From Azospirillum rugosum (lineage in GTDB: Bacteria; Pseudomonadota; Alphaproteobacteria; Azospirillales; Azospirillaceae), in NCBI RefSeq assembly GCF_017876155.1, contig NZ_JAGINP010000030.1:1-64000 (forward strand): DNA of 64,000 bases. The letters run 5' to 3'. This document shows, in pieces, positions 1 to 8,291 of this stretch. Positions within the stretch are counted from its first letter, which is position 1. Each line of letters opens with the position of its first letter. Both the position numbers and the translations under genes were made by a program. The notes beneath the pieces are model-generated. The model ran no database searches, was not told where the DNA came from, and saw only the letters and a list, made by a program, of their open reading frames with translations.

Positions 1-522
1 CAGGAACCAGCCCGCGGACCACAACGGCTCATCACCGCCGCCTGCGCATCCCTTCTCACAACACGGTATCCACTTATCCAAGAACCCGCGGTCCCGAAAC
101 GAGGAACCGCAATGCCCCGCGCTCAACCCTCCCGAAGGAGTGAGCCGCCAGGGCGAATTGTCTGTCTGTTTCCGCCGCGCCGCCGCCTCGTTGGCGACCG
201 TCGCTGCGGTGGACGGGGTTATAGGCGCGGCCCCGTCGATGAGGCAAGCGGTTTTTTGCACGCCGATGAAAATTTCCTGACGGTTTGACTTTTCACCGGA
301 GACGGGCCGGGAAACCGTGTATGGGGAAAGGGCGATCCCTGCCCCCAATGATGGGACAAGGATTGTCGATGGAGCCTGCTGTACCGGCTTCGCCAAGCCT
401 GACCTTCACGGTTGACAGTGGCAATAACGGCGCGCATGGTCGGTCACGTTTCATCTCCGCACGGATGGCTTCACATCCGGCTTCACGAAAAATTTGTGGT
501 TCGGGTGAGGAACAATAGGAGG
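1..522. other. Intergenic region at left edge, no gene supported
   Basis: No convincing protein or RNA gene is visible here. The open frames on both strands are short and lack a recognisable product. The stretch at about 210-280 alternates GC-rich DNA with a T-run near 252-257, but no clean hairpin precedes it. It presumably holds the promoter of the peptidase that starts at 523. A gene beyond the left edge could also use part of it. Confidence 0.5.
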
Positions 523-1854
523 ATGACGGTGCGTTCGAGGCTTGGCAGCCTTCCCACGCTCGCCCTGGTCGCCGCTGCGCTGGCGGGGGTCCTCTCCCAC
601 ACGGTCTGCCGTTCGGCGCTGGCGGCGAACAGCCGTCCCGCCGAGCAGGAGCGCAACAGCGCCGACGCGGACGACGAGGGCAAGCCGACGGCCGCGCACC
701 GGCAGGTTCTGTCGGTCGGCAACGGCGACACGCTGATGGACATGCTGACCGGGGCCGACGTGCCGGCCGACGAGGCGACCAACGCCATCGCGGCGCTTCG
801 CAAGGTCTATGACCCGCGCAAGCTGCAGGTCGGCCAGCGGGTGACGGTGCTGTTCGAGCCGCGCCGCGGCGGATCCAAACGGTTCGTGGGGCTGGAGTTC
901 GTTCCCGATGTGGTCCGTTCCGTCTCGGTCTCGCGAAAGGGCGACAGCGATTTCACCTCCAACGAGGTCGAGAAAGCGGTGACCCGCCAGCCGGTCGCCG
1001 CCCAGGCCGTCATCCGGTCCAGCCTGTTCGAGGCGGGAAGTGCTGCCAACGTCCCGGTGTCGGTGATGATGGCGCTGATCAAGGACTATTCCTACGACAT
1101 CGACTTCCAGCGCGACCTGCAGCCCGGCGACCGCTTCGAGGTGCTGTACGAGCGGCTGGTGACCGCCGACGGCAAGGTCGCCGGCGAGGGAGACATCCTG
1201 TACGCGGCGCTGGTGCTGAGCGGCGAGGAGTTCCCGATCTTCCGGCACAAGAGCCGCGACGGCCGCATCGACTACTACAACCGCGAGGGCGAGAGCATCC
1301 GCCGCGCCCTGCTGCGCACGCCCATCGACGGCGCCCGGATCACCTCCGGCTTCGGGATGCGCCATCATCCCATCCTCGGCTTCAGCAAGATGCACAAGGG
1401 GATGGACTTCGGCGCCCCGACCGGAACGCCGATCTTCGCCGCCGGCAGCGGCGTGGTGGAGGAGGTCGGCCCGCACGGCGGCTACGGCAACTACATCCGC
1501 ATCCGGCACAACACCCAGATTTCCACCGCCTACGCCCACCTGAGCCGCATCGCCAAGGGCACCAAGCGCGGCGCGCGCATCGACCAGGGCGACGTCATCG
1601 GCTATGTCGGCACCACCGGCCGATCGACCGGCCCGCACCTGCATTACGAGGTGCTGAAGGCCGGCCAGCAGGTGAACCCGAAGAGCGTCGACCTGCCCAC
1701 CGGCGAAAAGCTGGCAGGCCGCGAGTTGCAGGCCTTCGAGCAGACCGTCCGGTCGGTGGAGAAATCCTTCGAGCAGGCGCGCAGCGGCATGCAACTCGCG
1801 AAGAGCCCAGGTTCCCACGACGACAAGAGCTGCACCAAGGCCACGACCTGCTGA
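523..1854 (+). CDS. M23-family (LytM) murein endopeptidase, MepM/NlpD-like
   Basis: Envelope protein expected to cut peptidoglycan cross-links or to regulate an amidase. The N-terminus has a basic start and a hydrophobic stretch (residues about 10-35) that looks like a signal peptide or anchor. A LysM/OapA-like region follows (about 60-130). The C-terminal M23 domain (about 270-375) carries the zinc motif HxxxD as HKGMD near residue 291 and the HLH motif near 372, so it looks catalytically intact. An open frame extends back to 412, but AGGAGG at 517-522 argues for a start here. It abuts this ATG, so the in-frame GTG at 529, six bases downstream, may be the true start. It stands alone and converges on the 58-aa gene downstream. 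Confidence 0.88.
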   Translation: MTVRSRLGSLPTLALVAAALAGVLSHTVCRSALAANSRPAEQERNSADADDEGKPTAAHRQVLSVGNGDTLMDMLTGADVPADEATNAIAALRKVYDPRKLQVGQRVTVLFEPRRGGSKRFVGLEFVPDVVRSVSVSRKGDSDFTSNEVEKAVTRQPVAAQAVIRSSLFEAGSAANVPVSVMMALIKDYSYDIDFQRDLQPGDRFEVLYERLVTADGKVAGEGDILYAALVLSGEEFPIFRHKSRDGRIDYYNREGESIRRALLRTPIDGARITSGFGMRHHPILGFSKMHKGMDFGAPTGTPIFAAGSGVVEEVGPHGGYGNYIRIRHNTQISTAYAHLSRIAKGTKRGARIDQGDVIGYVGTTGRSTGPHLHYEVLKAGQQVNPKSVDLPTGEKLAGRELQAFEQTVRSVEKSFEQARSGMQLAKSPGSHDDKSCTKATTC

Positions 1855-1894
1855 CGGCCGTCGCCCGGCGGCCAGTCACCCCGCAGCGGGAGTC

Positions 1895-2071
1895 CTATTC
1901 CTGGTGAAGGAGGTTGCGGATGGCCGAGGCCAGGACCTGCAGCCCCTTCTCCTCATCCTCCGCCATCTTGCGCAGACGGTCGCGCATCGCCTGGACCTTC
2001 GGCTGGCGCTGGGCCGCCTTGGCGATGGCGAGCTGGGCCTCTTCCGGTGTCATGCCATTGTCGTCGGCCAT
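1895..2071 (-). CDS. Small conserved-looking hypothetical protein, 58 aa
   Basis: A charged, helical 58-residue protein with no recognised family. It has no signal peptide, membrane segment or cysteine. A longer frame runs upstream to 2281, but a strong AGGAGG lies about five bases before the ATG at 2071 and fixes this short form. It is the last gene of a minus-strand run after motA and the FemAB-like acyltransferase; 65 bases separate it from the latter. Function unknown. Confidence 0.7.
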   Translation of the reverse strand: MADDNGMTPEEAQLAIAKAAQRQPKVQAMRDRLRKMAEDEEKGLQVLASAIRNLLHQE

Positions 2072-2136
2072 GCGCGCCTCCTTGTGCGGACCCAGGATGA
2101 TGCAAGCGGCGGGACGAATCAACGCCCGCCCGTCGC

Positions 2137-3108
2137 CTAACGGTAGAGACCGACCGTCTCGGTCGCCTGCCCGCCCGTGCCCAGCTTGAACTCCGTCACG
2201 CCGGGGGCGCTCTCCGGGTTGATGCCGCCGAGGTCGAGCCAGTCGACCCCGCGCGCCTTCAAGGCCAGCGCCGCCCGCCACAGCACCAGGCGCATCGCCC
2301 CGCTCTTGCGCCCGGCGTCGTTGGCCCAGCCGATCTGGTAGGTGGCCGACCGGCCATGGATGTAGAAGAGGCCGCTCGCGACCGGCTTGGCGTCCTTCGC
2401 CCGGCTTTCCAGCGCCGCCGCCATCAGAACCCCGCTCCCCTTGTTGTCGCCCTTGTTGACCAGAGCGTTGCGGATCCGGACCGCGAGCGGGCCGGTCATG
2501 GGCCGGAACTGCTTGGTCAGCGCCTGGTCATGCTCCTGCTTCATCAGCCAGGGGAGATTCTTCGCCTCCCAGTCCAGGTCGACGACCAGCCCAGCCTTCT
2601 CGGCGGCCTTCAGGCGCTGGCGCCAGTCGCGGGCCATGGCGGCGCGCAACTCCTCCTCACTGCGGCCGAGGTCGAGCCACACCGTGCGGTAGCCCGGGCC
2701 GAAGCGGCGGAACCCGCAGCGGTCGAGCATCGCCGCCGTCTCCGGATCGGCCGGCAGCTCGGGCAGCAGGCTCGCCCGGCTGAGCGGGTTGTCCGGGCAG
2801 GCGCGGCGCAGGAGGCGGAAGGTCTCCTCGCAGCTGGCCGCATCGGGCGGAACGCCGTCGAACCACAAAGGCCCGCGGTGCATCTGGCGCTGGCGGAACA
2901 GCCGGAGCAGGCGGCGTTCCAGAATCTGGACGAGACCGATGGGCTCCCCATCCCGCCGGATCACGCCGAGACGCGGCACGAAGCCGTGGGTCCGCCCCAT
3001 GGCCTGGGCATAGCCGAAGCATTGCGGCAGGGTCGAACGCGGAATCCGGGCGAAATGGGCGTTCCATTCGCCCATCGTCCCGTCGTTCCAAGTGATGGAA
3101 ATGGGCAT
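2137..3108 (-). CDS. FemAB/GNAT-type acyltransferase, 323 aa
   Basis: Resembles the FemAB-like GNAT-fold enzymes that transfer an acyl or aminoacyl group. Visible are the N-terminal half with conserved Trp/Gly positions, a central basic segment (about 155-175, MARDWRQRLKAAEKAG) and a C-terminal GNAT-like half with the sequence YQIGWANDAGRKSGA and a WLDLGGI strand. The substrate cannot be read from sequence; in this family it may be peptidoglycan precursor, lipid or a surface group. The start lies 8 bases after the motA stop, so it is almost certainly co-transcribed and translationally linked with motA. Confidence 0.75.
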   Translation of the reverse strand: MPISITWNDGTMGEWNAHFARIPRSTLPQCFGYAQAMGRTHGFVPRLGVIRRDGEPIGLVQILERRLLRLFRQRQMHRGPLWFDGVPPDAASCEETFRLLRRACPDNPLSRASLLPELPADPETAAMLDRCGFRRFGPGYRTVWLDLGRSEEELRAAMARDWRQRLKAAEKAGLVVDLDWEAKNLPWLMKQEHDQALTKQFRPMTGPLAVRIRNALVNKGDNKGSGVLMAAALESRAKDAKPVASGLFYIHGRSATYQIGWANDAGRKSGAMRLVLWRAALALKARGVDWLDLGGINPESAPGVTEFKLGTGGQATETVGLYR

Positions 3109-3116
3109 CGGCTTGC

Positions 3117-3977
3117 CTACGCCGGCGGCAGCGCGGACGTCGCCTCTTCCACGTTGGCGAAGGTAGGTCGGTATTCGGGTTCCAGCACGTTGCGCGCGTA
3201 TTCGACGGAAATGGCCGGGGCGTAGCCGGACAGATGGGCGATCAGGCCGGTCTTCATCGCTTGGTAGTACTTGCCCTCGGCGTGATAGACGTTCTTCAGG
3301 CCGCTGGCGATCGGCGCGACGAACCCATAGGCCACGAGCACGCCGGTGAAGGTGCCGACCAGCGCGCCGCCGATCAGCTTGCCCAGCACTTCCGGCGGTT
3401 CGGTGATCGAGCCCATGGTGTGGATCACGCCCAGCACCGCCGCCACGATGCCCAGCGCCGGCACGCCGTCCGCCACCGCCTGGATGGCGTCGGACACGCG
3501 CTGGTGCTCGTGGTGCATCGTCTCGATGTCCTCGTCCATCAGGTCCACCAGCTCGTGCGGGTTGTCGGCGCCCAACGACATCAGGCGGAGATAGGTGCAG
3601 AGGAAGGCGATGGCGTGGTGGTCGGCGTAGAATTTCGGGAACTGCTGGAACAGCGGCGAGTCCTCGGGCTTCTCGATGTGCTGCTCAAGCGCCAGCAGGC
3701 CCTTGGTCTTCGCGATCTTGAAGACCTGGTACATCATCGTCAGAAGTTCGAGATAGTCGTCCTTCTTGTATTTCGGCCCTTTGAAGAGGTGGCCGATCTC
3801 CTTGCCGGTGTGGGTGATGACGCTCTTCGGGTTGGCGATCAGATAGGCGCCGGCGGCGGCGCCCAGGATGATCAGGTATTCGAAGGGCTGCCACAGCACG
3901 CCCATGTGGCCGCCGCCCATGACGTAGCCGCCGAACACGCAGAACAGCACGACGCCGAAGCCGATCATCACGAACAT
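3117..3977 (-). CDS. motA: Flagellar motor stator protein MotA
   Basis: Inner-membrane stator subunit that, with MotB, forms the proton channel driving flagellar rotation. The 286 residues match the family. Two N-terminal membrane segments (about 1-20 and 30-48) come first, then a large cytoplasmic loop rich in charge. A second membrane pair (about 165-220) contains the conserved proline segment GVPALGIVAAVLG and the motif GGALVGTFTGVLVAYG. No motB is present in the window; the next gene is the FemAB-like acyltransferase. An inverted repeat lies about 95 bp upstream. Confidence 0.95.
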   Translation of the reverse strand: MFVMIGFGVVLFCVFGGYVMGGGHMGVLWQPFEYLIILGAAAGAYLIANPKSVITHTGKEIGHLFKGPKYKKDDYLELLTMMYQVFKIAKTKGLLALEQHIEKPEDSPLFQQFPKFYADHHAIAFLCTYLRLMSLGADNPHELVDLMDEDIETMHHEHQRVSDAIQAVADGVPALGIVAAVLGVIHTMGSITEPPEVLGKLIGGALVGTFTGVLVAYGFVAPIASGLKNVYHAEGKYYQAMKTGLIAHLSGYAPAISVEYARNVLEPEYRPTFANVEEATSALPPA

Positions 3978-4070
3978 GTCTTACCGTCCTCCAGCGCCCA
4001 CCCGGTCCGCACCCGCCGACCGGCCGTCGATGCCCGTTTCCGTTTCGCCGCTACAATGACGGGAAAACCT

Positions 4071-4095
4071 CTTGAGTTTTTGTAAACTCCTCAAG
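4071..4095. promoter_or_regulatory. Inverted repeat upstream of motA
   Basis: GAGTTT (4074-4079), a TTGT loop and AAACTC (4084-4089) form a perfect 6-bp dyad. CTTGAG/CTCAAG half-sites on the outside are offset by one base. It lies about 95 bp before the motA start. It is AT-rich against a GC-rich background, so a regulator site is plausible, but no known operator is matched. Confidence 0.35.
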
Positions 4096-4170
4096 ACACG
4101 GGCCAACAAAATCGCCGGCCCGATCCTACCGGCCACCGCCGCCCCTGTCACGAAGGGAGTACCCCGGAAA

Positions 4171-4197
4171 CGAAGAAGGGCCGCCCGCAGGCGACCC
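4171..4197 (-). terminator. Intrinsic terminator of pckG
   Basis: On the minus strand, GGGTCGCC, a short TGCG loop and GGCGGCCC form an 8-bp stem with one G-T pair, followed by TTCTTCG. It sits about 40 bp beyond the pckG stop codon. Confidence 0.6.
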
Positions 4198-4237
4198 CTC
4201 CCCTAGCCATTCACAGTGTCCGTCCGAAGCGTTCGGC

Positions 4238-6061
4238 TCAGCCGATGCGCCACACGTCCGGGCTGGCTTCCAGGCGCTTCAGCAGTTCGACGCGCTGCTG
4301 CTCGATCTCGTTCGGCAGGTGACTGCCGAAGCGGTTGAACAGTTCCTCCTGGTCCTTGGCCTCGGCCTCGGCTTCCTTCCGGTCGATGTCCATGATCTTC
4401 CGGAACTTGTCCTCGGCGAAGTTCAGGCCGGCCCAGTTCAGGTCCTGGTAGTGCGGCATGTAGCCGAACGGGCTCTTCGCCGGCTCCGGCGCACGGCCGC
4501 GGACGCGGTCGACGATCCACTTCAGGACGCGCATGTTGTCGCCGAAGCCCGGCCACACGAACTTGCCGTTCTCGTCCTTGCGGAACCAGTTGACGCGGTA
4601 GATGCGCGGCAGGTTCTCCACCCGCTTCTCCATCGCCAGCCAATGGTTCCAGTAGTCGGCCATGTTGTAGCCGCAGAAGGGCAGCATGGCGAACGGGTCG
4701 CGGCGGATGGCGGCCTGGCCCACGGCGGCGGCGGTCGCCTCCGAGCCCATGGTCGCGGCCCAGTACACGCCCTCACGCCAGTTGTAGGCCTCGAACACCA
4801 GCGGGAAGGTCTTCGACAGGCGGCCGCCGAAGATGAAGGCGGAGATCGGAACGCCGGCCGGATCCTCCCAGGCCGGGTCGATCGACGGGCACTGCTCGGC
4901 CGGCGCGGTGAAGCGCGAGTTCGGGTGCGCGGCGGGACGGCCCGACTCCGGCGTCCAGTCGTTGCCCTGCCAGTCGATCAGATGCGCCGGCTTCTCGTCG
5001 GTCAGGCCTTCCCACCACACGTCGCCGTCGTCGGTCAGCGCGACGTTGGTGAAGATGACGTTGGCGTTCAGCGTCTTCAGCGCGTTCGGGTTCGACTTGA
5101 TGCTGGTGCCCGGCGCCACGCCGAAGAAGCCGGCCTCCGGGTTGATGGCGCGCAGCGTGCCGTCCGGTTGCGGCTTCACCCAGGCGATGTCGTCGCCGAT
5201 GGTGCGGACCTTCCAGCCCTCGAACTCGGCCGGCGGAACCAGCATGGCGAAGTTGGTCTTGCCGCAGGCCGACGGGAAGGCGGCGGCGACGTAGGTCTTC
5301 TCGCCCTCCGGGCTCTCGACGCCCAGGATCAGCATGTGCTCGGCCAGCCAGCCCTGCTCGCGGCCCATGGAGGAGGCGATGCGCAGCGCGAAGCACTTCT
5401 TGCCGAGCAGCGCGTTGCCGCCGTAGCCCGACCCGTAGGACACGATCGAATGGTCCGCGGGGAAGTGGACGATGTACTTGTGCTCGGCGTTGCACGGCCA
5501 GGCGACGTCCTGCTGGCCGGGCTCCAGCGGCGCGCCGACGGAGTGCAGGCAGGGCACGAAGTCGCCGTCGCCCAGGATGTCCAGCACCTTCTGGCCCATG
5601 CGGGTCATCAGGCGCATGTTCACCGCGACGTAGGGGCTGTCGGAGATCTGCACGCCGATGTGCGAGATGTCGGAGCCCAGCGGGCCCATGCTGAAGGGCA
5701 CCACATACATGGTGCGGCCGCGCATGCAGCCCTCGAACAGGCCGTCCAGCTTCGCCTTCATCTCGGCCGGGGCGACCCAGTTGTTGGTCGGGCCGGCGTC
5801 TTCCTTGCGCTCGGAGCAGATGAAGGTGCGGTCTTCCACGCGGGCCACGTCGCCCGCGTCGGACCGGCAGAGATAGGAGTTCGGGCGCTTCGCCTCGTTC
5901 AGCTTGATGAAGGTGCCCGATGCGACCATCTCGGCGCAGAGACGGTCGTACTCCTCCTGCGAGCCATCACACCAGTACACCCGCTCGGGCTTGCATTTCG
6001 TCGCGATCTCCTCGACCCAAGCCAGGAGCTTCTTGTTCCGCGTGCGCGTCGTTCCGGTCAT
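4238..6061 (-). CDS. pckG: Phosphoenolpyruvate carboxykinase (GTP)
   Basis: Converts oxaloacetate and GTP to PEP, CO2 and GDP, the first step of gluconeogenesis from C4 acids. The 607-residue length is typical of the GTP-dependent class, not the ATP-dependent PckA class. The nucleotide loop near residue 265 reads FPSACGKTNFAML, with the reactive cysteine of this class; FGGRLSKTFPLV and the Asn-rich GYNMADYWNHW segment are also present. It has its own terminator and is transcribed away from the chvI-chvG block. In rhizobia an ATP-type PckA sits next to ChvI/ChvG. Confidence 0.97.
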   Translation of the reverse strand: MTGTTRTRNKKLLAWVEEIATKCKPERVYWCDGSQEEYDRLCAEMVASGTFIKLNEAKRPNSYLCRSDAGDVARVEDRTFICSERKEDAGPTNNWVAPAEMKAKLDGLFEGCMRGRTMYVVPFSMGPLGSDISHIGVQISDSPYVAVNMRLMTRMGQKVLDILGDGDFVPCLHSVGAPLEPGQQDVAWPCNAEHKYIVHFPADHSIVSYGSGYGGNALLGKKCFALRIASSMGREQGWLAEHMLILGVESPEGEKTYVAAAFPSACGKTNFAMLVPPAEFEGWKVRTIGDDIAWVKPQPDGTLRAINPEAGFFGVAPGTSIKSNPNALKTLNANVIFTNVALTDDGDVWWEGLTDEKPAHLIDWQGNDWTPESGRPAAHPNSRFTAPAEQCPSIDPAWEDPAGVPISAFIFGGRLSKTFPLVFEAYNWREGVYWAATMGSEATAAAVGQAAIRRDPFAMLPFCGYNMADYWNHWLAMEKRVENLPRIYRVNWFRKDENGKFVWPGFGDNMRVLKWIVDRVRGRAPEPAKSPFGYMPHYQDLNWAGLNFAEDKFRKIMDIDRKEAEAEAKDQEELFNRFGSHLPNEIEQQRVELLKRLEASPDVWRIG

Positions 6062-6445
6062 CCTTTGCCTCTCAACTCATCCCCGGCGTTCCACCGCCCT
6101 GCGACATCAGGGCGCGGCACCGGAGGTTCTGACGGATGGGCCTGTTCCGACCCTTGTGGAATCCGTCGCCAAACGATGGCGGCATTCACCGCCGGTTCAT
6201 CACGCCATCACCCGCCCGGGGGCGGAGCGGCACACCATCACCCGCCACAGGACGGGGCGGCGAACACACCGATGCGCGCGGCCGGCGCATCCGGTTCCCT
6301 GGATCGGCAAGAACGGGGAGGCCCGAGAGCCACATACCCGGAACGGCGACAAGTCGGTCCGTTATGGTCCACTGACGTTTTCTCCTGGTTGCGCGGGTGC
6401 GCGCCGCTTTGCGCGGCGTCGTGGTTTGACGTCTCACTCTCTCGA

Positions 6446-7330
6446 TCAGAGCCTGGGGCTCCCCGTTCCCGCGCCGGCGTTGCCGGCTGAGGACAGGGGT
6501 TGGCGGGCCCTTCGGGCAAGCCCGGCCAAGTTGACCCTAGCACTCATGGGGTCATCCACGCGCTGATCGAAATCAACCCGCGCGATGGTGCCGCCGCAGC
6601 GGAGGTCGCAGCCGTCCGGATCGAGTCCGGTCATCGTCCAGCCCTCTTCCGCTGTATTTTGGGACACGCCGGCGAGCACCGTGGCGTAGAGCCGGACGGC
6701 GTCCGCGTGGTCCGCGTTCATGTGCGCCAGAATGTCGCCCTCCGCCTCGGCCAGCGCGGCCGGGACGCCATAGGGGAGCAGATCGGCGCGCTCGATCCAA
6801 TGGACGCGCCCGAAACCCGCGACGTGATGCGCCCGCTCCACCGAAACCGCGTAGATCGCGAAGTCGCCGAAGCCGGCGTAGAAGGATGCGGCGGGATGCC
6901 GCGCCAGGAAACGCGCGCGGTGGCGCGGCTCCTCCGACCGCTCGGCCCGGCCGAGAACCGACACGCGCGAACCGGCCAACGGCTGCGCCAGCCCCGCGGT
7001 GCCGTCGAACAGCAGCCCGACGCGCGGATCGGCCGCGATGTTCTTCGTGTGGTCGGCCAGCGTGGAGAGAAGGAGAAGCGGCGTGCCGTCCAAGTCCAGC
7101 GCCACCTGCACCAGCGACGGGTAGGGCCAGCCGCCAAGCTCCCCCGCCGGATGGTCGCCCCGCAGCGCGCCCCCCAATGCAGTCGCCAGCGCCGCCCGGT
7201 CGACGGCGCGCATGACGCGCCGAGCCGCGTCGCCCAGCATCGCGGGGGAAGCGTCGGACGACGCGGACGGAGCCGGGCCACTGGGGGGACCGCTGGGGCC
7301 GCCGGCGTTGGAAGGCTGGTCGGAACTCAT
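6446..7330 (-). CDS. Pyridoxamine 5'-phosphate oxidase-like protein with DUF2470 domain (HugZ-like)
   Basis: A 294-residue cytoplasmic protein of the split-barrel flavin/haem family. The PPOX-like barrel occupies about residues 45-185. The C-terminal DUF2470 domain (about 200-275) contains EGDILAHMNADHADAVRLYA. Such proteins include HugZ-type haem oxygenases, but many members have no known reaction, so haem degradation is only a possibility. The first 35 residues are Pro/Ser/Gly-rich linker. The frame stays open upstream to 7684; the ATG at 7330 was chosen because sequence further up looks non-coding. It is divergent from chvI across about 260 bp that should hold both promoters. Confidence 0.8.
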   Translation of the reverse strand: MSSDQPSNAGGPSGPPSGPAPSASSDASPAMLGDAARRVMRAVDRAALATALGGALRGDHPAGELGGWPYPSLVQVALDLDGTPLLLLSTLADHTKNIAADPRVGLLFDGTAGLAQPLAGSRVSVLGRAERSEEPRHRARFLARHPAASFYAGFGDFAIYAVSVERAHHVAGFGRVHWIERADLLPYGVPAALAEAEGDILAHMNADHADAVRLYATVLAGVSQNTAEEGWTMTGLDPDGCDLRCGGTIARVDFDQRVDDPMSARVNLAGLARRARQPLSSAGNAGAGTGSPRL

Positions 7331-7592
7331 GCCCAAAACGAATGCGTTCTCCCACGCCGCGCCGTTTCTCCGGCGCCGCATTGGTGCCATATTGGCCCAG
7401 AAAAATACGTCGGGAAAAGCAAAAACTTGCCGCGTCATGCCATTGGGTCGCCATATGGCTAAGATGGCGAAAAGGTCAGACCGCTTTTCGAAATAAGTTG
7501 GAACCACTCTTCTGTATCGGGCAAAGGCTATAGGCGGATCCGCTGAACGCCGAGAGTCCGAACTGGGAAGCCGCATTGAGAAGCTGAGGACC

Positions 7593-8291
7593 ATGTCCCA
7601 CACCGTAGCGCTGGTGGACGACGACCGGAACATCCTGACCTCCGTTTCCATGGCGCTGGAAGCGGAAGGGTTCGAGGTGCGCACCTACACCGACGGGGCC
7701 GACGCCCTGCGCGGCCTGACCCAGCGCCCGCCCGACCTGGCCGTGCTGGACATCAAGATGCCGCGCATGGACGGGATGGAGCTGCTCCAGCGGCTGCGCC
7801 AGTCCAGCCACATGCCGGTCATCTTCCTGACCAGCAAGGACGACGAGGTGGACGAGCTGATGGGCCTGCGCATGGGCGCGGACGACTACATCAAGAAGCC
7901 CTTCTCGCAACGCCTGCTGATCGAGCGGATCCGCGCGCTGCTGCGGCGGGAGACTCTGACCCGCGACAAGGCGGTGGTGGCCGACCCGGGGCAGGTCCTG
8001 ACCCGCGGCCCGCTGGCCATGGACGGTGCCCGCCATTCCTGCACCTGGAAGGGCCAGCCGATCGACCTGACGGTGACCGAGTTCCTGCTGGTCAAGGCGC
8101 TGGCCCAGCGGCCGGGCCACGTGAAGAGCCGCGACCAGCTGATGGACGCGGCCTATGGCGAGAACGTCTATGTCGACGACCGAACCATCGACAGCCACAT
8201 CAAGCGGCTCCGCAAGAAGTTCAAAGCCATCGACTCCGACTTTTCCCAGATCGAAACGCTCTATGGCGTCGGTTACCGTTACAAGGAATAA
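7593..8291 (+). CDS. chvI: Response regulator ChvI (OmpR family)
   Basis: DNA-binding response regulator of the ChvG/ChvI acid and envelope-stress pathway. The receiver domain (1-120) has the acidic pair VDDD near the N-terminus, the phosphoacceptor Asp in LAVLDIKMPRMDG (about residue 52), and the conserved Thr and Lys. The winged-helix C-terminal half ends with VDDRTIDSHIKRLRKKF and YGVGYRY, typical of OmpR proteins. It overlaps the kinase gene by 29 bases, so the pair is translationally coupled. Confidence 0.95.
   Translation: MSHTVALVDDDRNILTSVSMALEAEGFEVRTYTDGADALRGLTQRPPDLAVLDIKMPRMDGMELLQRLRQSSHMPVIFLTSKDDEVDELMGLRMGADDYIKKPFSQRLLIERIRALLRRETLTRDKAVVADPGQVLTRGPLAMDGARHSCTWKGQPIDLTVTEFLLVKALAQRPGHVKSRDQLMDAAYGENVYVDDRTIDSHIKRLRKKFKAIDSDFSQIETLYGVGYRYKE

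Noticed and set aside
112..291. Small plus-strand ORF near the left edge
   Set aside because: 59 codons, Arg/Gly-rich, with no ribosome site and no resemblance to a protein family.
451..1818. Long minus-strand frame of 455 codons
   Set aside because: It is fully antisense to the M23 peptidase and is a product of high GC third positions; its composition is Arg/Ala/His/Gln-rich without domains.
4319..6490. Plus-strand frame of 723 codons
   Set aside because: It is antisense to pckG, with low-complexity Val/Arg/His/Gln sequence and no recognisable domain.
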